A stretch of 64,000 nucleotides of DNA, from contig NZ_FNTA01000004.1 of the NCBI RefSeq assembly GCF_900105055.1, positions 6,975,501-7,039,500 of the forward strand, written 5' to 3'. This DNA is from Amycolatopsis lurida (GTDB lineage Bacteria; Actinomycetota; Actinomycetes; Mycobacteriales; Pseudonocardiaceae). The notes under the pieces were generated by a model. That model was not told the DNA's origin. It was given only the letters and a program-made list of their open reading frames with translations, and searched no databases. Shown here one piece after another: positions 23,179 to 31,131 of the stretch (position 1 is the stretch's first letter; each line of letters starts with the position of its first letter). Position numbers and translations under genes: made by a program.

Positions 23179-24177
23179 CTATTCCGGCGGTTTCCCGAAC
23201 CAGCTGTAGTCACCGGGAATGATCTGCAGGCCCTCGGCGATGTCGAGCAGCGTCGCCCGGTCCCGGTTGCCCGACACGGTGAGCCAGCGTCCGCCTTCGA
23301 CCTGGACGGCGACCGTTTCGTCCAGCCGCCCGAGCCGCCCGTTCCGCGAGGGGAGGGCGAAACCGTCGAGGCCCCGGAGCTTGTGCGGCACGGGCGCGGC
23401 GTCCCCCGCGTCCGGCCGCTCGCCGCCGAGCCTCGCCGTGACCACCGCCGGAGCGGTGGGCTGCCCGGCACGGGTGGCTTCGAGCTCGGTCGTGCCCCCG
23501 TCGACCATCATGGCCAGGCTCACCCCGGACAGCTCCAGCTCGGCGGGCAACCTGCCGAACCGCAGTTCGCCCGAAACCCGGGCACGGCCGTCCCGGACCA
23601 TCTCGTCCGCGATCCGCTGACCCACGCCGCGCGGGTCCCGCACACCGTGCAGGGTCAGGTTCAGCACGTACGCGTCGTCGGGTGACCAAGTCAGCATCGT
23701 CGCGTCGCCGGTGACCTCCGAGACCATGCCGACCCTGCCGTGCACGATGATCTGGTTCGGCGCGGGCGCGATCGTCCACGGCCCGCGCCGCTCGTCCAGC
23801 GGAGTGGTGGTCAGCTGGACCTGGCCTGCTTCGCCGCCACTCCACGTCCTGGTCTGAGGCCCGGGATAAGGCTTCGCGGCCCGGTTCATCTCCTTGAACC
23901 CGTCGGGCAGCCAACCCGGTTTGTACGGCAGCACCGACCAGTCCGCGTCGCGCGGCGAGGCCGGCGGGACCGCGGTGTAGGCCCGCAGGCTCAGCGGCAC
24001 GCCGAGCGCGATGATCGCGACCGCCGCCGCGACCAGCGCCAAAGCCATCTTCGGACGGCTACGGGACCGTTGGGTCAGTGCTTCGCGGATCTCGGCCCCG
24101 TCGGGCGCCCGCGTCGCCAGGTGTTCGAGGCTCTCCCGGATCAGGTCCTCGGTGTGCTCGTCACTCAGTCGGGTCAT
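23179..24177 (-). CDS. Single-pass membrane protein paired with an ECF sigma factor (possible anti-sigma)
   Basis: This 332-aa protein has a cytoplasmic N-terminus (about 43 aa, acidic then basic), one membrane helix (MALALVAAAVAIIALGVPLSL, roughly 44-64) and an outside domain of about 265 aa rich in beta segments. No HxxxCxxC zinc motif is present. Its start overlaps the sigma-factor stop by ATGA, so the two are co-translated. That layout is typical of sigma/anti-sigma pairs and of SigE-family operons with a membrane partner. The anti-sigma role is inferred from topology and context. Confidence 0.65.
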   Translation of the reverse strand: MTRLSDEHTEDLIRESLEHLATRAPDGAEIREALTQRSRSRPKMALALVAAAVAIIALGVPLSLRAYTAVPPASPRDADWSVLPYKPGWLPDGFKEMNRAAKPYPGPQTRTWSGGEAGQVQLTTTPLDERRGPWTIAPAPNQIIVHGRVGMVSEVTGDATMLTWSPDDAYVLNLTLHGVRDPRGVGQRIADEMVRDGRARVSGELRFGRLPAELELSGVSLAMMVDGGTTELEATRAGQPTAPAVVTARLGGERPDAGDAAPVPHKLRGLDGFALPSRNGRLGRLDETVAVQVEGGRWLTVSGNRDRATLLDIAEGLQIIPGDYSWFGKPPE

Positions 24178-24680
24178 TTGCGGGCTCCCGTGGGCACGGA
24201 CGGGGACGGCTCGGTTTCCCGCAGCGTCGCGAGCGCGCGCGAAATCTGGCTGCGCACGGTCGACGTCGCGCAGCGGAGTACCGCGCCGATCTCCTCGTCG
24301 GAGTAGTTCTCGTAGTAGCGGAGCACGATCGCGGCGCGTTGTTTGCGCGGGAGCTTCGCGAGCCGGTCCAGCATCGCGTCGCGTTCGTCGTACTCGATGG
24401 CGTGATCGGAGACCGGCGGGCTCATCAGGTCGAGTGCTTCCGGTGACGACGGCGTCACCCGGCGGACCGCCAGCCGCCTCCGCCAGGAGAGGTACTCGTT
24501 GGTCACCATCCGGCGGACGTACGTCGGCGGCGAGTCGATCTTCGGCCAGCGCTCCTGAGCACGCAGCAGCACCTCCTGGACGATGTCCTGCGCCAGGTAC
24601 GGGTCGTCGGTCAGGACGGTCGCGTAGCGCAGGAGCCCGTCCAGGCGATCCGCGACGAACTCGTCGAAGGTCGCAGGCAC
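24174..24680 (-). CDS. ECF RNA polymerase sigma factor (SigE-family, actinobacterial)
   Basis: This 168-aa sigma-70 family protein has region 2 (LLRYATVLTDDPYLAQDIVQEVLLRAQERWPKI without the middle linker) and region 4 (LAKLPRKQRAAIVLRYYENY, then SDEEIGAVLRCATSTVRSQISRAL). It matches the SigE-like family (ECF41-free, short) common in actinobacteria. The start GTG 24680 has GAGGGAG upstream. It is preceded 9 bp away by a TetR gene and overlaps the membrane partner gene. Confidence 0.9.
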   Translation of the reverse strand: MPATFDEFVADRLDGLLRYATVLTDDPYLAQDIVQEVLLRAQERWPKIDSPPTYVRRMVTNEYLSWRRRLAVRRVTPSSPEALDLMSPPVSDHAIEYDERDAMLDRLAKLPRKQRAAIVLRYYENYSDEEIGAVLRCATSTVRSQISRALATLRETEPSPSVPTGARK

Positions 24681-24689
24681 GTGTCTCCC

Positions 24690-25334
24690 TCAGCCGGTGG
24701 TCTCGCTCTGATGACGCGCGAGACCACCTTGGTGATGCATCGGGAGCCGAACTTTCTCGGCGCCGGGGGTCAGGTAGTACTGCGCGACCGGGGCCAGCAT
24801 CGCGACGATCTCCTCCTCCGAGGCGTTGACCAGCGGCGGGAGCCCGATGACGTAACGCAGTAGCGCGAACCCGATCATCTGCGCGGCGATCCCGGCCACC
24901 CGCACCTTCGGCACGCCCCGAGCTTCGGCGACCCGCGCCAGCACCGCCCGCTCCAGGAACTGCCGCATCATGGTCGCGACCTGCTCGTTGGTGGTCGCGG
25001 AGCGGATCATCGCCAGGAACGGCGCGCGGCCGTCCGGCGCCTGCCAGAGGCCGAGGAACGCGCGGACGAGGCGTTCGCCGATCTCTTCTTCGGGACCTTC
25101 GAGGATGCGGGGGACCAGTTCGCCCGGGTCCACCGGCAGGTTCATCGACGCGGCGAAGAGCCGCTGCTTGGTACCGAAGAAATGGTGCAGCAGCGCCGCG
25201 TTGACCCCGGCTTCGGCCGCGATGCCGCGGACGGTCGCCCCGTCGTAACCCTGTTCGGCGAACTTGCGCCTCGCCGCGTCGAGGATCTCCTCCCGCGTCT
25301 CGGTCTGCCCCGGCCGCCGCCCCGCCTGTGCCAT
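24690..25334 (-). CDS. TetR family transcriptional regulator
   Basis: This 214-aa protein has the TetR HTH (REEILDAARRKFAEQGYDGATVRGIAAEAGV, NAALLHHFFGTKQRLFAAS) and a C-terminal ligand domain of the TetR_C_17-like type (LLRYVIGLPPLVNASEEEIVAML). It heads the leftward TetR-sigma-membrane protein set and is divergent from hisF. It closely parallels the TetR at 28868-29473 (similar HTH, EPGEL/DPHEL and PxxxRYL tail), so the two look like paralogues. Likely leaderless: TAAGCT lies 6 nt before the ATG. Confidence 0.9.
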   Translation of the reverse strand: MAQAGRRPGQTETREEILDAARRKFAEQGYDGATVRGIAAEAGVNAALLHHFFGTKQRLFAASMNLPVDPGELVPRILEGPEEEIGERLVRAFLGLWQAPDGRAPFLAMIRSATTNEQVATMMRQFLERAVLARVAEARGVPKVRVAGIAAQMIGFALLRYVIGLPPLVNASEEEIVAMLAPVAQYYLTPGAEKVRLPMHHQGGLARHQSETTG

Positions 25335-25340
25335 CCCGCG

Positions 25341-25366
25341 AGCTTAGAACGGCTCTTGACTACGCT
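25341..25366. promoter_or_regulatory. Back-to-back leaderless promoters of the TetR gene and hisF
   Basis: On the minus strand TAAGCT (25341-25346) stands 6 nt before the TetR ATG. On the plus strand TACGCT (25361-25366) stands 7 nt before the hisF ATG at 25374. The two -10 boxes are 14 bp apart, so the -35 regions must overlap the other gene's promoter. Confidence 0.45.
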
Positions 25367-25373
25367 TGTCCCC

Positions 25374-26147
25374 ATGTCAGTCGCAGTCAGGGTCATCCCG
25401 TGTCTCGACGTCGACGCGGGCCGTGTGGTGAAGGGCGTCAACTTCGCCGACCTGCGCGACGCCGGCGACCCCGTCGAGCTCGCCCGCCTGTACGACGCCG
25501 AGGGCGCGGACGAGCTCACCTTCCTCGATGTCACGGCTTCCTCCGGGGACCGTGAGACCACCTTCGACGTCGTCCGCCGGACCGCCGAGCAGGTGTTCAT
25601 CCCGCTCACCGTCGGCGGCGGCGTGCGCACGAACGACGACGTCAACCGGTTGCTGCGCACGGGCGCGGACAAGGTGAGCATCAACACCGCCGCCATCGCG
25701 CGGCCGGAGTTCCTGCGCGAGGCGTCCCGCCGGTTCGGCGCGCAGTGCGTCGTGCTGTCGGTGGACGCGCGCCGGGTCCCGGAGGGGACCGAGCCGACTC
25801 CGTCCGGCTTCGAGGTGACCACGCACGGCGGTCGCCGCGGCACCGGGATCGACGCCGTCGAGTGGGCCGCGCGCGGCGAGGAACTCGGCGTCGGCGAGAT
25901 CCTGCTCAACTCGATGGACGCCGACGGCACCAAGAACGGTTTCGACCTCGAACTCCTGACCCAGGTGCGGGCGGCGGTCCGGGTCCCGGTGATCGCCAGC
26001 GGTGGCGCCGGCGCGCTCGAGCACTTCCTGCCCGCCGTCGAGGCAGGCGCGGACGCCGTGCTCGCGGCCAGCGTGTTCCACTTCGGACAGTTGAAGATCG
26101 GCGAGGTCAAGAGCGCGCTGCGCGCCGGGGGAGTCGTGGTCCGGTGA
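25374..26147 (+). CDS. hisF: Imidazole glycerol phosphate synthase, cyclase subunit
   Basis: This 257-aa (beta/alpha)8 barrel uses ammonia from HisH to form imidazole glycerol phosphate and AICAR. Catalytic Asp residues lie in RVIPCLDVDAGRVVKGVNF and ILLNSMDADGTKNGFDLEL; IPLTVGGGVRTNDDV and VIASGGAGALEHF are the phosphate-binding loops. The stop overlaps the next start as GTGA. It is separated from hisH/priA by a 5.6-kb accessory insert. Confidence 0.97.
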   Translation: MSVAVRVIPCLDVDAGRVVKGVNFADLRDAGDPVELARLYDAEGADELTFLDVTASSGDRETTFDVVRRTAEQVFIPLTVGGGVRTNDDVNRLLRTGADKVSINTAAIARPEFLREASRRFGAQCVVLSVDARRVPEGTEPTPSGFEVTTHGGRRGTGIDAVEWAARGEELGVGEILLNSMDADGTKNGFDLELLTQVRAAVRVPVIASGGAGALEHFLPAVEAGADAVLAASVFHFGQLKIGEVKSALRAGGVVVR

Positions 26148-26533
26148 TCCTGGCCAAGTGGAAGGCCTCCACCGAGGTCAAGGTCGTCTGCGCGCTGTTG
26201 CTCGGGCTTCCCCTCGCCTATATCGCGATGGCCGTGATCCTCATGTTCGCGCCGTACTCCACCGCGAGGACGTTCCTGCTGCCCGGGACGTCGCTGGTCC
26301 TCGGCGGTCTGGTCGTGGCGGGGCTGGTGCTGAAGATGTCTTCGGCGCGGTTCGCCGGTTTCGTCGTCAGCTTCCTGTTCGGGTTGCTGCACGCGCTGTC
26401 CATGCTGGCGGCGGAACTCTTCTGGGTGAAGATCGTCTCCGGGCTGCTGTTCGCCGGGTACATCTACACGGCGGTCCTGCTCAACTCGATGCCGGTGAAA
26501 CGGCACCTTCTCGGAGCCACGAATGACGCTTGA
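26144..26533 (+). CDS. Four-helix membrane protein inserted between hisF and hisI
   Basis: This 129-aa hydrophobic protein has four likely helices (VVCALLLGLPLAYIAMAVIL; TSLVLGGLVVAGLVLKM; FVVSFLFGLLHALSMLAAEL; IVSGLLFAGYIYTAVLLNSM). It starts GTG in a GTGA overlap with hisF and ends inside hisI (11-bp overlap), so it is fully embedded in the his transcript. No family is recognised. The tight coupling suggests it came with or became locked into the operon; a role in histidine synthesis is not implied by sequence. Confidence 0.75.
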   Translation: MILAKWKASTEVKVVCALLLGLPLAYIAMAVILMFAPYSTARTFLLPGTSLVLGGLVVAGLVLKMSSARFAGFVVSFLFGLLHALSMLAAELFWVKIVSGLLFAGYIYTAVLLNSMPVKRHLLGATNDA

Positions 26534-26885
26534 CCCCGCCCTCTCGGATCGCTTGAAGCGCAACGCGGACGGGCTGATCGCCGCCGTCGTCGTCGAACAC
26601 TCCACATCGGACGTCCTGATGATGGCGTGGATGGACGACGAGGCGCTCGAGCGCACCCTCACGACGCGGCGCGCCACCTACTATTCGCGCAGCCGCAAGG
26701 AATTGTGGGTCAAGGGCGAGACCTCCGGCCACGTCCAGCACGTGCGCGAGGTGCGGATCGACTGCGACGGCGATACCGTCCTCCTGCGCGTCGACCAGAC
26801 CGGCCCGGCCTGTCACACCGGCACGCACACCTGTTTCGACACCGACGAACGGCTGTTGCTGGCCGACGAGAGCGAGAACCCGTGA
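26523..26885 (+). CDS. hisI: Phosphoribosyl-AMP cyclohydrolase
   Basis: This 120-aa HisI opens the purine ring of phosphoribosyl-AMP. The motifs are MMAWMDDEALERTL, TYYSRSRKELWVKGETSGH, the magnesium site DCDGD and the zinc cysteines in GPACHTGTHTCF. The phosphoribosyl-ATP pyrophosphohydrolase (HisE) domain is absent, as in other actinobacteria where hisE is separate. It overlaps the upstream membrane gene by 11 bp and the downstream DUF1304 gene by GTGA. Confidence 0.96.
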   Translation: MTLDPALSDRLKRNADGLIAAVVVEHSTSDVLMMAWMDDEALERTLTTRRATYYSRSRKELWVKGETSGHVQHVREVRIDCDGDTVLLRVDQTGPACHTGTHTCFDTDERLLLADESENP

Positions 26886-27244
26886 ATGTCGTCGCCAACG
26901 TCCTGGTCGGCATCGTCGCCCTGATCCACCTGTACATCGTCGTGCTCGAGATGTTCCTGTGGACCACTCCGCGGGCCCGCGCCTCCTTCGGCACCACCGA
27001 GGAATTCGCGAAGGAAAGCTCCGCACTCGCGGCGAATCAGGGGCTGTACAACGGTTTTCTCGCCGCCGCGTTGATCTGGGGCCTGATCGCGACCGACAGC
27101 ACCGCTTGGCAGTTCAAGATCTTCGGCCTCGCCTGCGTGATCGTGGCCGGGCTCTACGGGACGGCGACGGCGAGCAAGAAGATCTTCTTCGTGCAGGTGG
27201 TCCCGGGCACGCTGGCGCTGATCGCGGTACTGATCGCCGGCTGA
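26882..27244 (+). CDS. DUF1304 family membrane protein
   Basis: This 120-aa protein has four helices and the DUF1304 signature: LIHLYIVVLEMFLWTTPRARASFG, then ANQGLYNGFLAAALIWGL and GLYGTATASKKIFFVQVVPGTLAL. Family function is unknown. GTG start in a GTGA overlap with hisI and a 1-bp overlap (TGATG) with the following gene, so it is part of the same transcription unit. Confidence 0.85.
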   Translation: MNVVANVLVGIVALIHLYIVVLEMFLWTTPRARASFGTTEEFAKESSALAANQGLYNGFLAAALIWGLIATDSTAWQFKIFGLACVIVAGLYGTATASKKIFFVQVVPGTLALIAVLIAG

Positions 27245-27861
27245 TGAGACCGGGGAGTGAAGAGCCGCTCGACGACGAGTCGTTCGAGCTGGACGACGCC
27301 GCCGTGTTCGACCTCATCGATCTGGACGAGGAAACGGAACGGCTCCGGCGGCTGAGCCTCAAATCCTCGTGGCTGCTGCCCCTGTGGGGGCTGCTCTGCG
27401 CACTGGGGATCTCCGCGATCGTCAACCAGGCGGTGGAGGGCGGCAAGACCGGCGCGCTCGGAGCCCTGCTGCTGAGCCTCGGGGTCGCCGCGGTCATCCT
27501 CTCGGCGAGGTCCGCCGCCGGCTGGCGACGAAGGTACCTGTCGGCGAAGACGGACGGCTGGCGGTTCGCCCGGGTCACCGTGAAGCCCGACCACGGCAGG
27601 GTGCTGAACCGGCTGCCGATCGCGCTCCACCTCGTGTTCGACGACGGTTCCGAGACCGTGTTGCGTCCGACGACCTGGACGTTGCGCTCGTGCCGCCGTT
27701 ACCGGGAGAACCCCGACGCCAAGGTGTGGGTCGCGGGTGAGGGCGAGGATTTCGTCGTCCTGTTCACCGACGGCTGGGTCGCCCCCGTTCCCTACGCGTT
27801 CCCGGCGCGCCCCGAGTTCCCGAGTGAGACCACCTCGCGGGAAGGACGCTCGGAGGGCTGA
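27244..27861 (+). CDS. Two-helix membrane protein with acidic N-terminus and C-terminal soluble domain
   Basis: This 205-aa protein starts in a TGATG overlap with DUF1304. It has a very acidic N-terminus (about 40 aa, rich in D/E), two helices (SSWLLPLWGLLCALGISAIV; GALLLSLGVAAVILSARSAA) and a basic beta-rich tail ending DAKVWVAGEGEDFVVLFTDGW, then VAPVPYAFP. The same architecture and a similar GGEGxDxxVxF tail occur in the next gene, so these may be paralogues. No known family is recognised. It ends the hisF operon. Confidence 0.65.
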   Translation: MRPGSEEPLDDESFELDDAAVFDLIDLDEETERLRRLSLKSSWLLPLWGLLCALGISAIVNQAVEGGKTGALGALLLSLGVAAVILSARSAAGWRRRYLSAKTDGWRFARVTVKPDHGRVLNRLPIALHLVFDDGSETVLRPTTWTLRSCRRYRENPDAKVWVAGEGEDFVVLFTDGWVAPVPYAFPARPEFPSETTSREGRSEG

Positions 27862-27951
27862 GGCGCCTGCTCACTTGCACGCGCGCCGGGCGCTCACGGT
27901 TGCCCTGGAGCGAGATGCGACTCGTCGGCCGGAAAAGCCACTTCTCTCGAT

Positions 27952-27957
27952 TAACCT
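27952..27957 (+). promoter_or_regulatory. -10 box of leaderless promoter before the second two-helix protein
   Basis: TAACCT is followed by 6 nt and ATG 27964; no Shine-Dalgarno is present. Confidence 0.45.
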
Positions 27958-27963
27958 CAGCGC

Positions 27964-28569
27964 ATGAAATTGGGGCGAAGATCAGCCAAGCGGGACAGCC
28001 CGAGACGACGCCCGCGGGTCGCCGGGAGGCCTCGCTCCACTCCGGACGATGACGTGGCCGAAAGCTTTGTGGCGCCGACGATCCACGAAGAAGTGGCCAC
28101 TCCTTTGATCGGGAAACTGTCGATTCTCGAACAACGGGCTACGGCTTGGACGGTGTTCTGGATGGCCTACTTCGTCGTGTGCCGGATAGTTTCGGAAGAT
28201 CCTCGATTCGAGGTGCTGTCCCCGCTGTCTTTGGCGGCCTTCTACGGTATTCCGGCGTGTCTGTACGCCGCCTGGCTCTGGAAGAGCCGCCGTCGCTCCG
28301 CTTCGAAGACCGGTTTGCGCGAGGCCACGGCGACGGTGCGGCCCGGCTGGTTGTACCCCAGGATCGACGTCTATCTCGAGCGCGATTACAAGCTGCTTCA
28401 GACGCGACGGTCGCTGAGGATCGCTCCTCGTTTCGAAGGACTCGAGAAGGTTCCCGTCTTCGTCGGCGGCGAGGGAACGGACATGATCGTGATCTTCCCG
28501 CGCGGACGGTTCACGAAGGACACGCTCTACGCCGTTCCCGTCAAGGAGATCGAGCCGGACACGCGCTGA
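27964..28569 (+). CDS. Two-helix membrane protein, probable paralogue of the preceding gene
   Basis: This 201-aa protein has a strongly basic N-terminus (MKLGRRSAKRDSPRRRPRVAG), two helices (TAWTVFWMAYFVVCRIV; LSLAAFYGIPACLYAAWLW), a basic linker and a C-terminal domain with VPVFVGGEGTDMIVIFPRGR and TLYAVPVKE. The VxGEGxDxxVxF...VPV pattern repeats that of the upstream gene. Codon use is looser than in neighbours (more A/T third positions), hinting at different origin or weaker selection. Function unknown. Confidence 0.65.
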   Translation: MKLGRRSAKRDSPRRRPRVAGRPRSTPDDDVAESFVAPTIHEEVATPLIGKLSILEQRATAWTVFWMAYFVVCRIVSEDPRFEVLSPLSLAAFYGIPACLYAAWLWKSRRRSASKTGLREATATVRPGWLYPRIDVYLERDYKLLQTRRSLRIAPRFEGLEKVPVFVGGEGTDMIVIFPRGRFTKDTLYAVPVKEIEPDTR

Positions 28570-28867
28570 GACGGCCGAGTCTTTCGCGACGTCTTGCCCT
28601 CGAGATGCACGTATGTACGGTTCTGCGCGGGGGTCGTGAGTGGTAAAGGTCGTGAGAACGACACAAAACACTCACGACCCCCTCGCAAGGACACGCAAAT
28701 CGCCTGAATCGGAGACTTCGGCCTTGCTCTGAGTCCTTTGTGGACAGTCAAGGCCGCCTCGGCACGCTTTCGCACGCCATGGCAGTGGCGCAGACCGGCG
28801 GCTATGCGACTTCGCCGAGACCCTGACCTTCAGGTAGGCGAGGAGGCCTTCACGGCACGCGCACCGG
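28570..28867. other. Non-coding stretch with palindrome and remnant repeat
   Basis: No convincing gene is seen. It holds the family-1 palindrome (28629-28682). At about 28838-28858 GAGGAGGCCTTCACGG looks like half of a family-2 element. The rest has mixed composition. Confidence 0.5.
28629..28682. terminator. Palindrome related to family 1
   Basis: Perfect 14-bp outer arms GGGGGTCGTGAGTG (28629-28642) and 28669-28682 enclose an inner GTCGT-GAGA-ACGAC stem at 28649-28662. The GTCGTGAGTGGTAA start matches the family-1 elements. It lies between a rightward gene and the convergent TetR gene. Confidence 0.6.
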
Positions 28868-29473
28868 TCAGTCGATGTCGCCGGTCAGATACCGCTGCAC
28901 CGTCGGCGCGATCGCGGTCACCAGCGGCTCGATCTCGCTCGACGCCATGGGTTCGAACTTCGCGACGTACCGCACCAGTCCCATTCCGACGAGCTGGGAG
29001 GCGCAGAGCGTGGTCCGCAGTTCGACGCGGTCCGAGCCCAGCCCGCCGATGACCTTCGTGAAGAAGTTCTGGAAGAACCCGCGCAGTACGGCCGCGGCCT
29101 GTTCATGCCCGGCGACGCTGCGGACGAGCGCCTGGAAGACGTCACCGCCCGCGCCGTCCCATCGGGTGAGGAAGGTGCGGACGATCCGTTGGCCGAATTC
29201 CTCGTCGGGCCCGTCCTGAAGTGCCGCGAGCAGTTCGTGCGGATCGAAGGGGAGCTTCAGGATCGCTTGGGCGAACAGCCCCTCCTTGCTGCCGAACCAG
29301 TGATTGACCATCGCCGCGTCGACCCCGGCGCGGGTCGCGATCGTGCGGACGGTCGCGCCGTCGAAGCCGCTCTCGCCGAACACCGCGCGCGCCGCTTCGA
29401 TCAGCGCGGTACGGGTGTCCTGCCCGCCGGGCCGCCGTCCCCGGCGCCGCGCGGTAGTGTCTTCACCAGCCAT
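28868..29473 (-). CDS. TetR family transcriptional regulator
   Basis: This 201-aa regulator has a TetR HTH (TALIEAARAVFGESGFDGATVRTIATRAGV, DAAMVNHWFGSKEGLFAQAI) and a ligand domain ending VQRYLTGDID. The start at ATG 29473 is chosen because residues upstream are not conserved-looking. It is divergent from trpE, with an AATTCAA dyad between them. It resembles the TetR at 24690-25334 in both HTH and C-terminal segments. Confidence 0.88.
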   Translation of the reverse strand: MAGEDTTARRRGRRPGGQDTRTALIEAARAVFGESGFDGATVRTIATRAGVDAAMVNHWFGSKEGLFAQAILKLPFDPHELLAALQDGPDEEFGQRIVRTFLTRWDGAGGDVFQALVRSVAGHEQAAAVLRGFFQNFFTKVIGGLGSDRVELRTTLCASQLVGMGLVRYVAKFEPMASSEIEPLVTAIAPTVQRYLTGDID

Positions 29474-29501
29474 GGCGCCATCATGACCGGACCCGGCCCG
29501 A

Positions 29502-29521
29502 AATTCAACATTCTTTGAATT
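29502..29521. promoter_or_regulatory. Candidate TetR operator upstream of trpE
   Basis: AATTCAA-CATTCT-TTGAATT has perfect 7-bp arms and a 6-nt spacer, in an AT-rich patch between the TetR gene and trpE. The dyad geometry fits a TetR dimer. Whether it controls only the TetR gene or also trpE is unknown. Confidence 0.5.
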
Positions 29522-29559
29522 CATCCCCGCGTCCCCGTCCGCACGGGCGTTGCAGCACA

Positions 29560-31131
29560 ATGAGCGACATGGTCAGCGCCGCAAACGCCAGCCCGTCGGG
29601 GCTCGGCTCGGTCAGCCCTTCGCGCGACGAGTTCCGCGTGCTCGCCGAGGGCCGTCGCGTCATCCCCGTTGTCCGCCGCGTGCTCGCCGACGGTGAGACC
29701 CCCATCGGGGTCTACCGCAAGCTCGCCGCCGACCGGCCGGGGACGTTCCTCTTCGAATCGGCGGAGAACGGCGCGTCCTGGAGCCGATGGTCGTTCATCG
29801 GCGTCGACAGCCCCGCCGCGCTGACCGTGCGTGACGGCAAGGCGGTCTGGACGGGCACCCCGCCGGTCGGCCTGCCGACCGAGGGCGACCCGCTCACCGT
29901 GCTGCGTGAGACCGTCGCCGCGCTCCACACCGAGCAGCTGTCCGGGATGCCGCCGCTCACCGGCGGGATGGTCGGCTATATCGGCTACGACGCCGTCCGC
30001 TGGCTCGAACGGCTTCCCGAACTCGCCGAGCGCGACCTCGACATCCCCGAGCTCACGATGCTCCTGGCGACCGATCTGGCCGCCTTCGACCACCATGAGG
30101 GCACCGTCACGCTGATCGCCAACGCGGTCAACTGGGACGACTCGCCCGAGCGCGTCGACGCCGCGTACGACGACGCGGTCGCGCGGTTGAACGCGATGAC
30201 CAAGCAGCTGCACGTCGCCGCCCCGGCCACGGCCGCGGTGTTCGACCGCCCCGCGCCCGAATTCACCCGCCGCCGCACGAAGCCGGACTTCCACGCGGCC
30301 GTCGAGAAGGCGGTCGAGGCGATCAAGGCGGGCGAAGCGTTCCAGATCGTGCCGTCGCAACGATTCGAGATCGAGACCCAGGCCGACGCGCTGGACGTCT
30401 ACCGCGTACTGCGCACGTCCAATCCGAGCCCGTACATGTACCTGCTGCGCCTGGACGGCTTCGACATCGTCGGGTCGAGCCCGGAGGCGCTGGTCACCGT
30501 CCGGGACGGCCGCGCGACCACGCACCCGATCGCGGGTACCCGCTGGCGCGGCGCCGACCCGGAGGAGGACGCGCAGCTGGCCAAGGACCTGCTGGCGGAC
30601 GAGAAGGAACGCGCCGAGCACCTGATGCTCGTCGACCTCGGCCGCAACGACCTCGGCAAGGTCTGCAAGCCCGGCACGGTGCGCGTCGTCGACTTCTTCG
30701 ACGTCGAGCGCTACAGCCACGTCATGCACATCGTCTCCACGGTCACCGGCGAACTCCTCGACGACAAGACGGCCTTCGACGCCGTCGCCGCCTGCTTCCC
30801 GGCGGGGACGCTCTCCGGTGCGCCGAAGGTCCGCGCGATGCAGCTGATCGAGGAACTGGAGCCGACCCGCAGGGCCCTCTACGGCGGTGTCGTCGGGTAT
30901 CTCGACTTCGCCGGGGACGCCGACACCGCGATCGCGATCCGCACCGCGCTGATGAAGGACGGCACCGCGTACGTCCAGGCCGGTGGCGGAGTCGTCGCGG
31001 ACTCGGTGGCCGACTACGAGGACAACGAGTCGCTCAACAAGGCCCGCACCGTGCTGTCCGCCGTCGCGGCGGCGCAGACGATGATCGCGGCGGACGAACT
31101 CGACCCGGCGGGTGACAGCACCCGTGTCTGA
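29560..31131 (+). CDS. trpE: Anthranilate synthase component I
   Basis: This 523-aa enzyme converts chorismate with ammonia to anthranilate. It shows LFESAENGASWSRWSFIG near the N-terminus (tryptophan feedback site region), GGMVGYIGYDAVRWLE, FQIVPSQRF, NPSPYMYLLRLDGFDIVGSSPEALV, HPIAGTRWRG, LGRNDLGKVC and CFPAGTLSGAPKVRAMQLI. There is no fused TrpG domain. The ATG at 29560 (MSDMVSAA) is the most likely start. It overlaps the next gene and leads the trp unit. Confidence 0.97.
   Translation: MSDMVSAANASPSGLGSVSPSRDEFRVLAEGRRVIPVVRRVLADGETPIGVYRKLAADRPGTFLFESAENGASWSRWSFIGVDSPAALTVRDGKAVWTGTPPVGLPTEGDPLTVLRETVAALHTEQLSGMPPLTGGMVGYIGYDAVRWLERLPELAERDLDIPELTMLLATDLAAFDHHEGTVTLIANAVNWDDSPERVDAAYDDAVARLNAMTKQLHVAAPATAAVFDRPAPEFTRRRTKPDFHAAVEKAVEAIKAGEAFQIVPSQRFEIETQADALDVYRVLRTSNPSPYMYLLRLDGFDIVGSSPEALVTVRDGRATTHPIAGTRWRGADPEEDAQLAKDLLADEKERAEHLMLVDLGRNDLGKVCKPGTVRVVDFFDVERYSHVMHIVSTVTGELLDDKTAFDAVAACFPAGTLSGAPKVRAMQLIEELEPTRRALYGGVVGYLDFAGDADTAIAIRTALMKDGTAYVQAGGGVVADSVADYEDNESLNKARTVLSAVAAAQTMIAADELDPAGDSTRV

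Noticed and set aside
28683..28867. Possible pseudogene between the 27964 gene and the TetR gene
   Set aside because: No frame gives a recognisable protein fragment; only a half palindrome is visible.
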